Part shown: piece by piece, positions 1-8,404 of the stretch
Layout of the letters: each line of letters begins with the position of its first letter
Position numbering within the stretch: position 1 is the first letter of the stretch
Source of the DNA: Erwinia endophytica
GTDB taxonomy: Bacteria > Pseudomonadota > Gammaproteobacteria > Enterobacterales > Enterobacteriaceae
Direction of reading: 5' to 3'
DNA: 64,000 nt
Assembly: GCF_009295515.1 (NCBI RefSeq)
Contig: NZ_RQVV01000023.1
Coordinates: forward strand, 104,388-168,387
Made by a program: the position numbers and the translations under genes
The notes under the pieces: model-generated
The model's input: only the letters and a program-made list of their open reading frames with translations
Told to the model about the DNA's origin: nothing
Database searches by the model: none

Positions 1-130
1 AGAATAAGATCTGATGAACACCTTACAAAATGCTGGAAAAGTGGCAAGTGAATTAAATCGATTAGCGACCTTTTTTTAGCAGCGCCGCTTATAACGCGCT
101 GCAGGCCGACACCACAAGAGAAGAATAACC

Positions 131-724
131 ATGACTGAAATGATCTCTGCGACCATATTATTGTTGCTTATTATGGATCCACTGGGCAATTTGCCGATTT
201 TTATGTCGGTATTAAAACATCTGGAGCCGAAACGTCGGCGGGTGGTCCTGATACGCGAAATGTTGATCGCATTAGTTATCATGCTGCTATTTCTCTTTGC
301 CGGTGAAAAAATTCTCGCCTTCCTTAACTTACGCACTGAGACCGTATCGATTTCCGGCGGCATTATCCTGTTCCTGATCGCCATTAAAATGATTTTTCCC
401 TCGAACGAAAGCAGTAGCAGCGGTCTGTCCGCCGGTGAAGAGCCCTTCCTCGTGCCGTTAGCTATTCCCCTAGTCGCAGGGCCTTCACTACTGGCGACAC
501 TGATGCTGTTGTCGCACCAGTATCCGGATCAAATGACGCATCTTGTCGGCGCACTACTGATTGCCTGGGGAGCGACGGTGGTTATCCTGCTGCTGTCAGG
601 CCTGTTTCTGCGCTTGCTGGGGGAGAAAGGCGTTAATGCACTGGAACGATTGATGGGGCTGATCCTGATTATGCTGGCGACCCAGATGTTTCTGGATGGT
701 ATCCGGGCATATTTGAAATTTTGA
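131..724 (+). CDS. yhgN: YhgN, MarC-family inner membrane protein
   Basis: This 197-residue protein matches the length and sequence of E. coli YhgN, a MarC/UPF0056 family integral membrane protein. About six hydrophobic segments can be seen, starting at the N-terminus (residues 4-25, then about 45-65, 72-92, 107-130, 137-163 and 173-193). The family hallmark MDPLGNLPIF lies at residues 15-24. Its biochemical role is not settled, and I infer none beyond membrane location. The ATG is preceded by AGAGAAGAATAACC, a modest ribosome-binding site. In E. coli it lies between asd and the gnt genes, and the gnt genes follow here on the opposite strand. Confidence 0.95.
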   Translation: MTEMISATILLLLIMDPLGNLPIFMSVLKHLEPKRRRVVLIREMLIALVIMLLFLFAGEKILAFLNLRTETVSISGGIILFLIAIKMIFPSNESSSSGLSAGEEPFLVPLAIPLVAGPSLLATLMLLSHQYPDQMTHLVGALLIAWGATVVILLLSGLFLRLLGEKGVNALERLMGLILIMLATQMFLDGIRAYLKF

Positions 725-792
725 AGAGCAAGAGGCCTTACCCTTTCAGGGTGTGTTCCGCCTTGGTTAAGGAACATGGACGCTCATTAAGC

Positions 793-818
793 GATTCGCG
801 CCCTTCATGGCGCGAATC
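793..818. terminator. 10-bp perfect hairpin between yhgN and gntU
   Basis: GATTCGCGCC and GGCGCGAATC form a perfect 10-bp stem with a 6-base loop in the gap between the convergent genes yhgN and gntU. No T-run follows on either strand, so it may be a weak bidirectional terminator or an mRNA 3' end stabiliser. The position between convergent genes supports a 3' end role, but this is inference. Confidence 0.4.
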
Positions 819-895
819 TAACTGGCAGGAACCGCGTTTTTTACGTTTTTTCATGCACGCCGTGTTCTCTGCACAAACCCGGCGTTGACAAATTT

Positions 896-2236
896 CTACG
901 ACAACAGCGTGAAAGCGATCATCCCGATAACAGCCCCGACAGTGCCCAAAATGGTTTCCATCACCGTCCAGGTTTTCAGCGTCTGCCCTTCCGTCGCGCC
1001 GGTAAAACGGCCAAACAACCAGAAACCGGCATCGTTCACGTGGCTGAAAATAATCGATCCGCCCGCGATACAAATCGACAACGCCGCCATCTGCGCGCCC
1101 GAGTAATGCAGCGGCTCAATAACCGGCATAATCAGGCCGACCGCCGTCAGACAAGCGACCGTGGCTGATCCCTGGATGATACGCACCGCACCCGCCATAA
1201 TAAAGCACGACAGCGCCACCGGCAGCCCTGCGCCCGTCAGGGCATGCCCCAGAGCCGGACCCACGCCGGAATCCACCAGCACTTGCTTAAATACGCCACC
1301 CGCACCAATCACCAACAGGATAATCCCCGCGGGCTGCAACGCGCTGCCGCAAATCTTCATCACCTGATCTTTATCCATCCCCTGACGATAAGCCAGGCCA
1401 TAGATAGCCACCAGGCAGGCCAGCAGAATGGCGATAAACGGATGCCCGATAAACTCCAGCCACTCATATAACCGGCTTCCCGGATCAGTGAAGCGTGCGC
1501 CGATGGTTTTCAGCCCCACCAACACCAATGGGAAGAGGATCAACGACAAACTGAAGCCAAATGACGGCAGTTTGTGTTCTTCGAATTCAGGATGCGAGAT
1601 TTCCGTCGGTAAGGTGAACGTCACATAACGACTGATAAAGCGACCGAACAGTGGGCCGGCAATCAGCATACTGGGGATAGCGGCGCAAACGCCCAACAGG
1701 ATCATCCAGCCGAAATCCACATGCATTTGTGACGCCAGCAACATAGGAGCAGGCCCCGGCAGCAGGAAAGCGGCAGAAGCCGCCACCCCGGCGAACAACG
1801 GGATAACCAGCTTCACCAGGTTATCCTGAGTACGGCGAGCCACCGCGAAAGCAATGCTGATCAGCAATACCACCGCAACTTCAAAAAACAGCGGCAGTGC
1901 GCAAATCAGTCCGGCAATACCCATGGCGTAGTGCGCCCGATTCTCGCCTGACGCTTTCAGCATTTTGATGGCAATCTGGTCGACCGCGCCAGTCTCATGC
2001 AGGATTTTACCGAACATCGCACCAAGAGCGACCACCACAGCGAGGAACCCCAGTGTTCCCCCCATTCCCTTCTGCATAGTATCGGCAATTTTATCGAGCG
2101 GCATGCCAGAGAAAATACCCGCGCCGACGGAAACTAACATTAAAGCCAGAAAAGCGTGCATACGTGCTTTCATGACCAGGAACAGCAGCAGTAATACCGA
2201 ACCCGCAGCCGTTAATACCAGTGTTGCAGTAGCCAT
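896..2236 (-). CDS. gntU: GntU, low-affinity gluconate transporter
   Basis: This 446-residue GntP-family permease imports gluconate across the inner membrane and matches E. coli GntU along its whole length. Many hydrophobic segments occur throughout, with GPAPMLLASQ near residue 160 and a conserved GSATVACLTA stretch near residue 360. I chose the ATG at 2236 over the in-frame GTG at 2239: it gives exactly the E. coli length and has GGAT five bases upstream. That ribosome-binding site overlaps the gntK stop codon, and only six bases separate the two genes. gntK-gntU is therefore one operon, with the kinase trapping the imported gluconate. GntR is expected to repress it, as in the GntI system. 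Confidence 0.96.
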   Translation of the reverse strand: MATATLVLTAAGSVLLLLFLVMKARMHAFLALMLVSVGAGIFSGMPLDKIADTMQKGMGGTLGFLAVVVALGAMFGKILHETGAVDQIAIKMLKASGENRAHYAMGIAGLICALPLFFEVAVVLLISIAFAVARRTQDNLVKLVIPLFAGVAASAAFLLPGPAPMLLASQMHVDFGWMILLGVCAAIPSMLIAGPLFGRFISRYVTFTLPTEISHPEFEEHKLPSFGFSLSLILFPLVLVGLKTIGARFTDPGSRLYEWLEFIGHPFIAILLACLVAIYGLAYRQGMDKDQVMKICGSALQPAGIILLVIGAGGVFKQVLVDSGVGPALGHALTGAGLPVALSCFIMAGAVRIIQGSATVACLTAVGLIMPVIEPLHYSGAQMAALSICIAGGSIIFSHVNDAGFWLFGRFTGATEGQTLKTWTVMETILGTVGAVIGMIAFTLLS

Positions 2237-2242
2237 CACATC

Positions 2243-2779
2243 CTACTTATTTTTTATCGCACCTTCGATAGCAGCAATGACCGCAGCCACCACCTCATCC
2301 AGTGCCTGATTGATATCCACGACCAACACGTCGTGCTCGTCACTGCCTGGCTCTTCCAGCGTTTCAAACTGAGTGACCAGCATCTGCGGCTTGAAGAAGT
2401 GTCCTTTACGTGCGCGCAGGCGAGACTCAATAGTGTCAAAATCACCTTTCAGATAAACAAATGACAGGTTTTCGTTCCCCTGACGCAAAATGTCACGGTA
2501 ACTTTTTTTCAGTGCGGAACAGACGATCAATGACACTTCATTAGTACGCTGCATAGCGAAAGCGGCATCGTTGATCGCTTGTAGCCATGGCTTACGGTCA
2601 TCATCATTCAGCGGATGACCTGCTGACATCTTTTCGATATTGGCGCGAGGGTGCAGGAAATCACCGTCGAGGAACGCTGCTTTAAGCTGATATGCCACAG
2701 CATTGGCCACGGCAGATTTACCGCTGCCCGATACGCCCATCAAGACAAACACGTGGTGAGAAGAAGGGGATGTTTTCAT
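2243..2779 (-). CDS. gntK: GntK, gluconokinase
   Basis: GntK phosphorylates D-gluconate to 6-phosphogluconate using ATP (EC 2.7.1.12), feeding the Entner-Doudoroff and pentose phosphate pathways in the cytoplasm. A P-loop GVSGSGKS lies near residues 15-22, followed by the family motif DGDFLHP and CSALKKSYR. The open frame extends upstream to 2875, but the extra residues match nothing in the family. The ATG at 2779 has GGAG seven bases upstream and gives 178 residues, against about 175 in E. coli. An ATG two codons earlier (2785) is too close to that ribosome-binding site. It is co-transcribed with gntU, and a GntR-type palindrome lies about 55 bases upstream. Confidence 0.95.
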   Translation of the reverse strand: MKTSPSSHHVFVLMGVSGSGKSAVANAVAYQLKAAFLDGDFLHPRANIEKMSAGHPLNDDDRKPWLQAINDAAFAMQRTNEVSLIVCSALKKSYRDILRQGNENLSFVYLKGDFDTIESRLRARKGHFFKPQMLVTQFETLEEPGSDEHDVLVVDINQALDEVVAAVIAAIEGAIKNK

Positions 2780-2833
2780 TTTCATGCTCCGGCATGGAGG
2801 TCCAGGACCTGTCCGTTTCAGTGTTAGCGCAAT

Positions 2834-2848
2834 TGTTATCGGTAACAT
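2834..2848. promoter_or_regulatory. Candidate GntR operator upstream of gntKU
   Basis: The imperfect palindrome TGTTATCGGTAACAT lies between gntR and gntK. Read on the minus strand it is ATGTTACCGATAACA, which closely resembles GntR operators known from E. coli gntKU. Its place about 55 bases upstream of the gntK start fits promoter repression relieved by gluconate. The assignment rests on similarity and position only. Confidence 0.75.
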
Positions 2849-2983
2849 TGTCTGGAGGCCTGACGGGTAAGGCAACAGTTAGGCTGGAAAAAGCTGGTAA
2901 ATGTGAAGTAGTTCAAAAAAATGACTGTTTCAGAAGAAAGAGGCACAAACAGACAAAGTCGTCTGCGACAAGTCTCCGAAAAA

Positions 2984-3979
2984 TCAGATGCTGCCGCCTT
3001 CTGAAAGAGTAAAACCCACATTAATCTGCGCCGATCCCACCTGTTCACCCCGGATTCTGGCCAGCAAAAGCGCCGCGGCTTCACGCCCCATTCTTTCACG
3101 CGGGGTCAGTACCGTAGCCAGTTTTGGGGTCACCACCTGGGTGATATCATGACCATGAAACCCCGCTATCGCCATATCATCAGGCACACGCAGCCCTTGA
3201 CGCTGGCATTCAAACATCGCCCCCACCGCAAGGTCATCGTTGGTACAGAACAGACTGTCGGTATCAGGATAACGCTTTTGTGCCTCCAGTAGCAGGGTGC
3301 CGCCCATCGAGAACGAAGACGCTTCTTCCATCATAATACTGCGCGGCTCCAGGTGAGCGGCGCGCATCGCTTGTTCATAACCCTGCTGCTTGAGCAGGGT
3401 ACGCTCATCCAGCCTGGCGCCCAGGTAAACGGTATGGCGATACCCTTTGTTTAAAATAGCCAGAGTCATCTGCCGGGCAGCCTCAACGTTATCGAACCCG
3501 ACAGCTAAATCCAGACAGGGTGACACGCAGTCCATCATCTCCAGGACCGGGATACCGGCAATTTCAATCATCCGCAAGCTGGTAGCCGTATGGTTACGTT
3601 CGGTGAGGATCAGTCCATCGATATTCCACCCCAGCAGCGAGCGCATCTGCAGTTCCTCTTTCTCCGCGCTGTAACCAAAGTGGCCGATCATGGTCTGATA
3701 ACCCGCCGCATCGGTAACCGCCTCAATTCCGCGCAATACATCAGCGAACACCTGGTTAGTCAGCGACGGCAGCAATACGCCAATCGCCCGACTGGTGGCG
3801 TTAGACAAAATATCGGGGGCCCGGTTAGGGATATAGCCCAGCTCATCCAGCGCCTCGGCAATGCGGCTCCGCAGAGCAACAGAAACCTGATCGGGGTTAC
3901 GCAGATAGCGACTGACGGTCATCTTAGTGACGCCCACACGATCGGCAACGTCCTGTAGTACCGGTCTTTTTTTCTTCAT
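2984..3979 (-). CDS. gntR: GntR, gluconate operon repressor (LacI family)
   Basis: This 331-residue LacI/GalR-type repressor has the same length as E. coli GntR. The N-terminal helix-turn-helix is clear (LQDVADRVGVTKMTVSRYLR, residues 8-27). It is followed by the hinge NRAPDILSNATSRAIG and a periplasmic-binding-like ligand domain that ends in GFTLSEGGSI. It represses the gnt genes and is released by gluconate. The frame is open up to 4051, but only the ATG at 3979 begins with the family N-terminus MKKKRPVLQD. It is transcribed on its own, upstream of gntK-gntU, and the operator-bearing gap between them suggests separate promoters. Confidence 0.95.
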   Translation of the reverse strand: MKKKRPVLQDVADRVGVTKMTVSRYLRNPDQVSVALRSRIAEALDELGYIPNRAPDILSNATSRAIGVLLPSLTNQVFADVLRGIEAVTDAAGYQTMIGHFGYSAEKEELQMRSLLGWNIDGLILTERNHTATSLRMIEIAGIPVLEMMDCVSPCLDLAVGFDNVEAARQMTLAILNKGYRHTVYLGARLDERTLLKQQGYEQAMRAAHLEPRSIMMEEASSFSMGGTLLLEAQKRYPDTDSLFCTNDDLAVGAMFECQRQGLRVPDDMAIAGFHGHDITQVVTPKLATVLTPRERMGREAAALLLARIRGEQVGSAQINVGFTLSEGGSI

Positions 3980-4074
3980 GATTTTATAAATTGAAGGGAA
4001 GATGACTGGAGTGTAACAAAAATGGCGGAAAAACGGTGAAGGGTGCGGCAAAGCACACCCAAAATGTGATCGAC

Positions 4075-4770
4075 TTAAACCGGCGGCAGATCGAACAGCA
4101 GGATTTCAGTATCGCTATTCGCGACAATGGTCAACATCGCTTCATCCCAAATGGCAAAAGCATCGCTACGGCTGGCGTTCTCGCCATTAACCGTGACATC
4201 GCCTTTCACCACCTGGATCCAGATCTTACGATTGGCTTCTACCGCCACCGCGCCTTCCTCACCCTGCTTCAGCGCCCAGCGGGACAGCGTCATATCCTGA
4301 AAGATCTTCAGCGATCCGTCACGAGCATCCGGAGACAGCACCAACTGGCGGCCCTGTACATCATCGAAACGGCGCTGAGCGTAACGTGGCTCGAGGCCAT
4401 TTTTTTCCGGGATGATCCAAATCTGGTACAGATGCAACGGCACCCCGGTGCTGGCATTGTACTCCGAGTGACGCACACCGGTACCGGCGCTCATTATCTG
4501 AAATTCACCGGCCGGGATTTGCTCTTTGTTACCCATGCTATCCTGATGCTCAACCGTACCGGAGAGCACATAAGTGAGGATTTCCATATCTTTATGCGGA
4601 TGAGTGGCAAAACCCTGGCCCGCCTCGATCAGGTCTTCGTTAATCACCCGTAGCGCCGAAAACCCCATAAAGTTGGCGTCATAATAGTTAGCAAAGGAAA
4701 AAGTGTGCCAGCTGTCCAGCCAGCCATGATTGGCATGACCACGTTCTTCTGCTTTGCGTAAGTAAATCAT
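4075..4770 (-). CDS. yhhW: YhhW, pirin-family quercetin dioxygenase
   Basis: This 231-residue two-domain cupin is equivalent to E. coli YhhW, a pirin family protein shown to have quercetin 2,3-dioxygenase activity. The metal-binding motif HPHKDMEILTYVL is present near residues 57-69, with E and H of GVRHSEY near residue 100 completing the site. The ATG at 4770 is chosen because GGAGG precedes it by seven bases and the length equals that of E. coli; upstream TTG codons are discarded. In E. coli yhhX lies next to it. Here an IS6-family remnant begins about 180 bases upstream instead. The physiological substrate is unknown. Confidence 0.94.
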   Translation of the reverse strand: MIYLRKAEERGHANHGWLDSWHTFSFANYYDANFMGFSALRVINEDLIEAGQGFATHPHKDMEILTYVLSGTVEHQDSMGNKEQIPAGEFQIMSAGTGVRHSEYNASTGVPLHLYQIWIIPEKNGLEPRYAQRRFDDVQGRQLVLSPDARDGSLKIFQDMTLSRWALKQGEEGAVAVEANRKIWIQVVKGDVTVNGENASRSDAFAIWDEAMLTIVANSDTEILLFDLPPV

Positions 4771-4953
4771 CAACAATCCTCCTCAATGTTTTGACCCAGT
4801 CTGAACCGGTTCCGGGGCGGATGATAGCGGATAAAATTGTCTCCTCTGTTCAAATTATTCGACTGAATATACAGAAGATGTTCACGCTCAGTCCTGACGA
4901 CTGGACGGGTCGGCTCTTTGTACGGAACTAAAACGTTGTCGGTACTGACGGGG

Positions 4954-5609
4954 GTTCTGTCGCATTAACGGTGATTGTCCGAAAAAAAGTGTATGACCTG
5001 TTTTTCAGGCAGCCATCAGATAAAACTGGTCTGCCGGAGACAATGCCTCCCCGTACGGAGGCTGATACTGCCCCTTGCGCGTATCATATGCACCGGCTCA
5101 ATTCCCGCCAGAATGGTCTGTGCATGGCGAAACGACTTAAATCCGGTCATCAGCTTAATCCTGCGTTTGATGTTACGGTGATCCTGCTCAATCAGATTGT
5201 TCAGATACTTATTCTGCCTGACCGGGATGCACTTCTCTTTTTCCTTATCTCCATTGAGCGTGACCAGTGCCGCTGTGTTGGCTCCACTCTTATCGATGGC
5301 CACCACTTCGGGTTCGCCATGGTGGCCCACAGAACGCTTATGTCGGCGAAAGGTCTTGTCCAGCAGCGGTACCCGACGGATAACCCAGCGGTGAAGCGTG
5401 GAATGGTCAACGGTGATACCACGCTCTGCCATCATCTCTTCGAGGTTGCGCAGGCTCAGGACATAAGCCAGATACCAGCGAACACATTACGCGATGATAT
5501 CGATGGGGTAATGCAGGCGTTGAAAGGATTTTTGGATCGGAGATATGGTCTGGCACCATTACATAAAAAAAACAGTATGTTGCCTGACGACTTCTTAATG
5601 CGACAGAAC
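4954..5609 (-). mobile_element. Degenerate IS6-family insertion sequence
   Basis: Perfect 15-bp inverted repeats (GTTCTGTCGCATTAA at 4954-4968 and its complement at 5595-5609) bound a 656-bp element with a broken IS6-type transposase on the minus strand. The ends resemble the GGTTCTGTTGCAAA type of IS6-family termini. ACGGGG abuts both ends exactly (4948-4953 and 5610-5615). It may be what is left of a target duplication, although the family usually makes 8 bp. Adding back the missing internal codons would give about 815 bp, a normal IS6 size. It occupies the place where E. coli has yhhX. Confidence 0.88.
5005..5546 (-). pseudogene. Broken IS6-family transposase
   Basis: Conserved pieces of an IS6-family DDE transposase can be read in order: HYPIDIIA then a TAA stop, VRWYLAYVLSLRNLEEMMAE with the helix-turn-helix HSTLHRWVIR, then VVAIDKSGANTAAL, NLIEQDHRNIKRR, GFKSF, and after a frameshift KGQYQPPYGEALSPADQFY with a natural TGA at 5005-5007. 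There are at least three lesions. One is a stop near codon 17. The second is an in-frame loss of about 53 codons between RRHKRSVG and GEPEVV, which removes the first catalytic Asp (the MDETY region). The third is a frameshift just after HMIR. The second Asp and the Glu remain. It cannot make active enzyme. The upstream boundary is approximate. Confidence 0.85.
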
Positions 5610-5677
5610 ACGGGGTTGTGCTGTCCCTTTAACCTCAACGTGTCACATCCAGATATGCCGACGCCCTGGCCTGGCCT

Positions 5678-5705
5678 AAAAAAAAAGCCAGCACCCGAGC
5701 TGGCT
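5678..5705 (-). terminator. RyhB rho-independent terminator
   Basis: On the minus strand AGCCAGC-TCGGGT-GCTGGCT forms a 7-bp stem with a 6-base loop, followed by a run of eight or nine T residues. It is the 3' end of RyhB and serves as its intrinsic terminator and Hfq-binding tail. Confidence 0.92.
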
Positions 5706-5776
5706 AAGTAATACTGGAAGCAATGTGAGCAATGTCGTGCTTTCCCGACCGGTCCGTGAAGCCCAGAGTGGAAACG
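5679..5776 (-). ncRNA. ryhB: RyhB, Fur-repressed iron-sparing small RNA
   Basis: The minus strand carries the diagnostic RyhB core: AAAGCACGACATTGCTCAC, then ATTGCTTCCAGTATTACTTA, then a terminator hairpin ending in a T-run. The core is the seed region that pairs with mRNAs of iron-using proteins (such as sodB and sdh in E. coli) with Hfq. The start is placed at the G at 5776 because GCG begins E. coli RyhB and lies about 8 bases after a TATTAT -10 box. The 5' half (GCGTTTCCACTCTGGGC onward) differs from E. coli, whereas the core and terminator are almost unchanged. It sits just upstream of yhhY, as in E. coli. The size is about 98 nt, against about 90 in E. coli. Confidence 0.93.
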
Positions 5777-5780
5777 CCTG

Positions 5781-5813
5781 ACAATAATAATCATTATCAT
5801 TCGCACTTGTAAA
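5781..5813 (-). promoter_or_regulatory. ryhB promoter with Fur box
   Basis: Reading the minus strand, TTTACA (5813-5808) and TATTAT (5789-5784) are spaced 18 bases apart. An A/T-rich site, GATAATGATTATTATTGTC, overlaps the -10 region and closely matches the GATAATGATAATCATTATC Fur consensus. Fur-Fe2+ binding here would block ryhB until iron is scarce, as in E. coli. Confidence 0.85.
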
Positions 5814-5897
5814 GTTTTTCTCGCTATTTTTTAGCTTGATTTTCTGGCTAAAACCCATGAGTTTAAAAAGGATAATTGACTAAAAAGGCGAGAGAAG

Positions 5898-6434
5898 ATG
5901 AGTGAGATCGTGATCCGTCATGCAACACCAGCAGATGCCGCTGACCTGTATCGCATTATCAGCCAGCCGGAAACCTATGCTGACATACTACAAATACCTC
6001 ATCCTTCTCAGGAACATATACATGAACGCCTGACTCACTTCCGTGATGGTCAGCAACGCCTGGTCGCCTGTATTGATAACATGGTGGTCGGCGAGCTTTC
6101 CCTGGACGTTAACAGCCGCGTCCGCCGTCGCCACGCCGCCTCGTTCGGTATTTGCGTAGACGCGAATTATCGGCAAAGAGGCGTGGCCAGCGCGCTGATG
6201 CGGGAGATGGTTTCTCTGTGCGATAACTGGCTTGGCGTGGAGCGTATTGAACTCACCGTGTTTGCCGATAACGCCGCAGCAATCCGGCTTTACCAGCGAT
6301 TTGGTTTTACCACCGAAGGACTGGCCCGATGCTACGCGATGCGCCACGGTCAACTGGTCGATACGCTGTATATGGCGCGACTGAAGTCGGAATGTTCCGT
6401 TCCGCCAGTGGCCCCAGCGGATCAGAAACCGTAG
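5898..6434 (+). CDS. yhhY: YhhY (AaaT), amino-acid N-acetyltransferase
   Basis: This GNAT-fold acetyltransferase (178 residues) corresponds to E. coli YhhY/AaaT, reported to acetylate L-phenylalanine and L-methionine using acetyl-CoA. The acetyl-CoA pyrophosphate loop YRQRGVASALMREM lies at about residues 92-105. The GNAT C-terminal part LTVFADNAAAIRLYQRFGF follows. It is about 16 residues longer than the E. coli protein (162), owing to a proline-rich tail after MARLK. It has its own start after ryhB, on the opposite strand, with GAGAGAAG as ribosome-binding site. Confidence 0.92.
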   Translation: MSEIVIRHATPADAADLYRIISQPETYADILQIPHPSQEHIHERLTHFRDGQQRLVACIDNMVVGELSLDVNSRVRRRHAASFGICVDANYRQRGVASALMREMVSLCDNWLGVERIELTVFADNAAAIRLYQRFGFTTEGLARCYAMRHGQLVDTLYMARLKSECSVPPVAPADQKP

Positions 6435-6448
6435 TCCGCATGAGGATC

Positions 6449-6492
6449 CGGCGCCAGACCATGCCGTCCATCGTTCGGGATAGCTGGCGCCG
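6449..6492. terminator. Hairpin between convergent yhhY and ggt
   Basis: CGGCGCCAG (6449-6457) and CTGGCGCCG (6484-6492) are a perfect 9-bp inverted repeat across the yhhY-ggt junction. The loop is long (26 bases) and no T-run follows. It is probably a shared 3' end structure for the two convergent transcripts. Confidence 0.4.
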
Positions 6493-6498
6493 TGCGGG

Positions 6499-8247
6499 TT
6501 AATAGCCTGCGGTCAAATCATCAATGGTGCGCGGGTCAGAAGCACCGTACAACGTGCCATCAGGGCCAACCATAATGCTCTGGGTACTGCCCATTGCTGG
6601 CAACACTTTGACATGCTGACCTTTCATCGTCAGCAATTTCAGGGTGTCCGGGCTAAAGCCTTTTTCAACCCGCAATTGATCAGGTAACCACTGATGGTGA
6701 AAGCGCGGAGCCGCGCTTGCTTCGGCGACGTTCATACCAAAATCAATGCTGTTCACTATCATTTGCAGCACCGTGGTGATAATCCGACTGCCGCCAGGAC
6801 TGCCCGTCACCAGCCAGGTTTTGCCATCCTTCACCACAATCGTCGGCGACATGGAAGAAAGCGGACGCTTGTAAGGCTGCACAGCGTTCGCCTCGCCACC
6901 GACCAGACCATAAACATTTGGCGTCCCCGGTTTGGCTGAGAAATCATCCATCTCATTATTCATCAGGATGCCGCTGTCGCCTGCCACAATACCGCTGCCG
7001 AAGTTGGTATTCAGCGTATAGGTCACCGCGACTGCATTGCCCTGCCCGTCCACGACTGAGAAATGGGTAGTCTGGTTGCTTTCATAAGGTGCCAGTTTAC
7101 CCGGCTTGATGTCGGTAGAAGGACGTGCTTTATTGAGATCAATTTGCTGCGCCAGCGATTTAGCATAGGCTTTGCTGGTCAGCGCCGAAGTCGGCACCTG
7201 AATAAAATCCGGGTCGCCGAGGTACTCCGAGCGGTCAGCGTAGGCATATTTCTCCGCTTCTGCCATCACCTGCATTGCATCGGCACTGCCAAAGCCCATT
7301 TTCGCCAGATCAAAATTCTCCAGGATATTCAGGATCTGCACTATGTGGATCCCACCGGAAGACGGCGGTGGCATTGAGTAAACCTCATAGCCACGGTAGC
7401 TACCGCTGACTGGCTTACGCTCGACGGCTTTATAACTGGCCAGATCCGCCTGATCAATCAGTCCGCCGTGAGCCGCCATCTCTTTGGCTATCTGGTCAGC
7501 GATCGGACCTTTATAGAAGGCATCCGGTCCCCGCTGCGCAATCAGTTCCAGGCTGTGCGCCAGATTGCGCTGCACCAGTTTTTCACCCCGCAGGTACGGC
7601 GTACCATCCGCTTTATAGAAAATGGCTTTACTGTTGGGATGGCTGAGCAGCACCTCTTTACCATAGACCTGTAAATCGTTGGCCAGTGATTCATTCACCA
7701 CAATCCCGTCGCGGGCCAGCTTAATAGCTGGAGCAATCAGTTGTCGCAGCGGTAAAGTGCCGTACTCTTTGTTCGCCAGCGCAAATCCGGCTACCGTGCC
7801 GGGAACGCCGGAAGCCAGAGGCGAGGTAAGGGATTTTTTGCTGTCGGCATTGCCCTGGGCGTCAAGAAACATATCGCGGCTGGCCCGGGTCGGCGCCATC
7901 TCGCGAAAGTCAATCGCGGTGGTGTGACCAGCCGCGGTGCGGATCAGCATAAATCCACCGCCGCCGAGGTTCCCGGCCTGCGGATGCGTCACCGCCAACG
8001 CATACCCCACCGCCACCGCCGCATCGACGGCATTACCGCCCTGCTTAAGAATATCGACCCCAACCTGTGTTGCGGTGGCATCCACCGAAGCGACCATCCC
8101 ATGTTGTTCCGTTACCGGATGGAAGGTATCAGCCCCCACGCCGTAAGATACCGGTGGTACCGTCGGTGCCGCCATGGCGCCCTGCCAAAAAAACAACCCT
8201 GCCATTAGCGGACTAACAAACTGCGCTAATCTGACCATTCGAGCCAT
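6499..8247 (-). CDS. ggt: Ggt, periplasmic gamma-glutamyltranspeptidase
   Basis: Ggt cleaves the gamma-glutamyl bond of glutathione and transfers or hydrolyses the glutamyl group in the periplasm (EC 2.3.2.2 / 3.4.19.13). A signal peptide is visible (positive start, then hydrophobic to AMA-A near residue 27). The proenzyme cleaves itself before the Thr of TTHFSVVD (residue 393 from this start), which becomes the N-terminal nucleophile of the small subunit. The substrate-binding PLSSMSPTIV and GSPGGSRIITT motifs follow. The total is 582 residues, against 580 in E. coli. Three start codons lie in tandem (GTG 8253, ATG 8250, ATG 8247). AAGGAG five bases before 8247 favours the last. It is monocistronic. 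Confidence 0.96.
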   Translation of the reverse strand: MARMVRLAQFVSPLMAGLFFWQGAMAAPTVPPVSYGVGADTFHPVTEQHGMVASVDATATQVGVDILKQGGNAVDAAVAVGYALAVTHPQAGNLGGGGFMLIRTAAGHTTAIDFREMAPTRASRDMFLDAQGNADSKKSLTSPLASGVPGTVAGFALANKEYGTLPLRQLIAPAIKLARDGIVVNESLANDLQVYGKEVLLSHPNSKAIFYKADGTPYLRGEKLVQRNLAHSLELIAQRGPDAFYKGPIADQIAKEMAAHGGLIDQADLASYKAVERKPVSGSYRGYEVYSMPPPSSGGIHIVQILNILENFDLAKMGFGSADAMQVMAEAEKYAYADRSEYLGDPDFIQVPTSALTSKAYAKSLAQQIDLNKARPSTDIKPGKLAPYESNQTTHFSVVDGQGNAVAVTYTLNTNFGSGIVAGDSGILMNNEMDDFSAKPGTPNVYGLVGGEANAVQPYKRPLSSMSPTIVVKDGKTWLVTGSPGGSRIITTVLQMIVNSIDFGMNVAEASAAPRFHHQWLPDQLRVEKGFSPDTLKLLTMKGQHVKVLPAMGSTQSIMVGPDGTLYGASDPRTIDDLTAGY

Positions 8248-8404
8248 CATCACTCCTTATTAGTATTATTTACATTTATTTACCGTTCCTAAGTGTGTAC
8301 GAAATAAGAAAAAAAGCGAGGGATAATGCAAAATCAGAAAACAGGCAGGTTCGAAAAAATGGCGCTGCCATACACTCAGGAGAAAGAAATAAGGAGAACA
8401 ATTA

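Noticed and set aside
79..102. Inverted repeat GCAGCGC/GCGCTGC before yhgN as a terminator
   Set aside because: The T-run lies upstream, not downstream, of the hairpin on the plus strand, and on the minus strand it becomes an A-run, so it cannot act as an intrinsic terminator in either direction.
4036..4653. 205-codon plus-strand frame opposite yhhW
   Set aside because: It is the antisense of a clear pirin gene, with no family similarity and no ribosome-binding site.
4971..5711. 246-codon plus-strand frame across the IS6 remnant
   Set aside because: The conserved transposase reads on the other strand, and the plus frame runs through RyhB and both IS ends.
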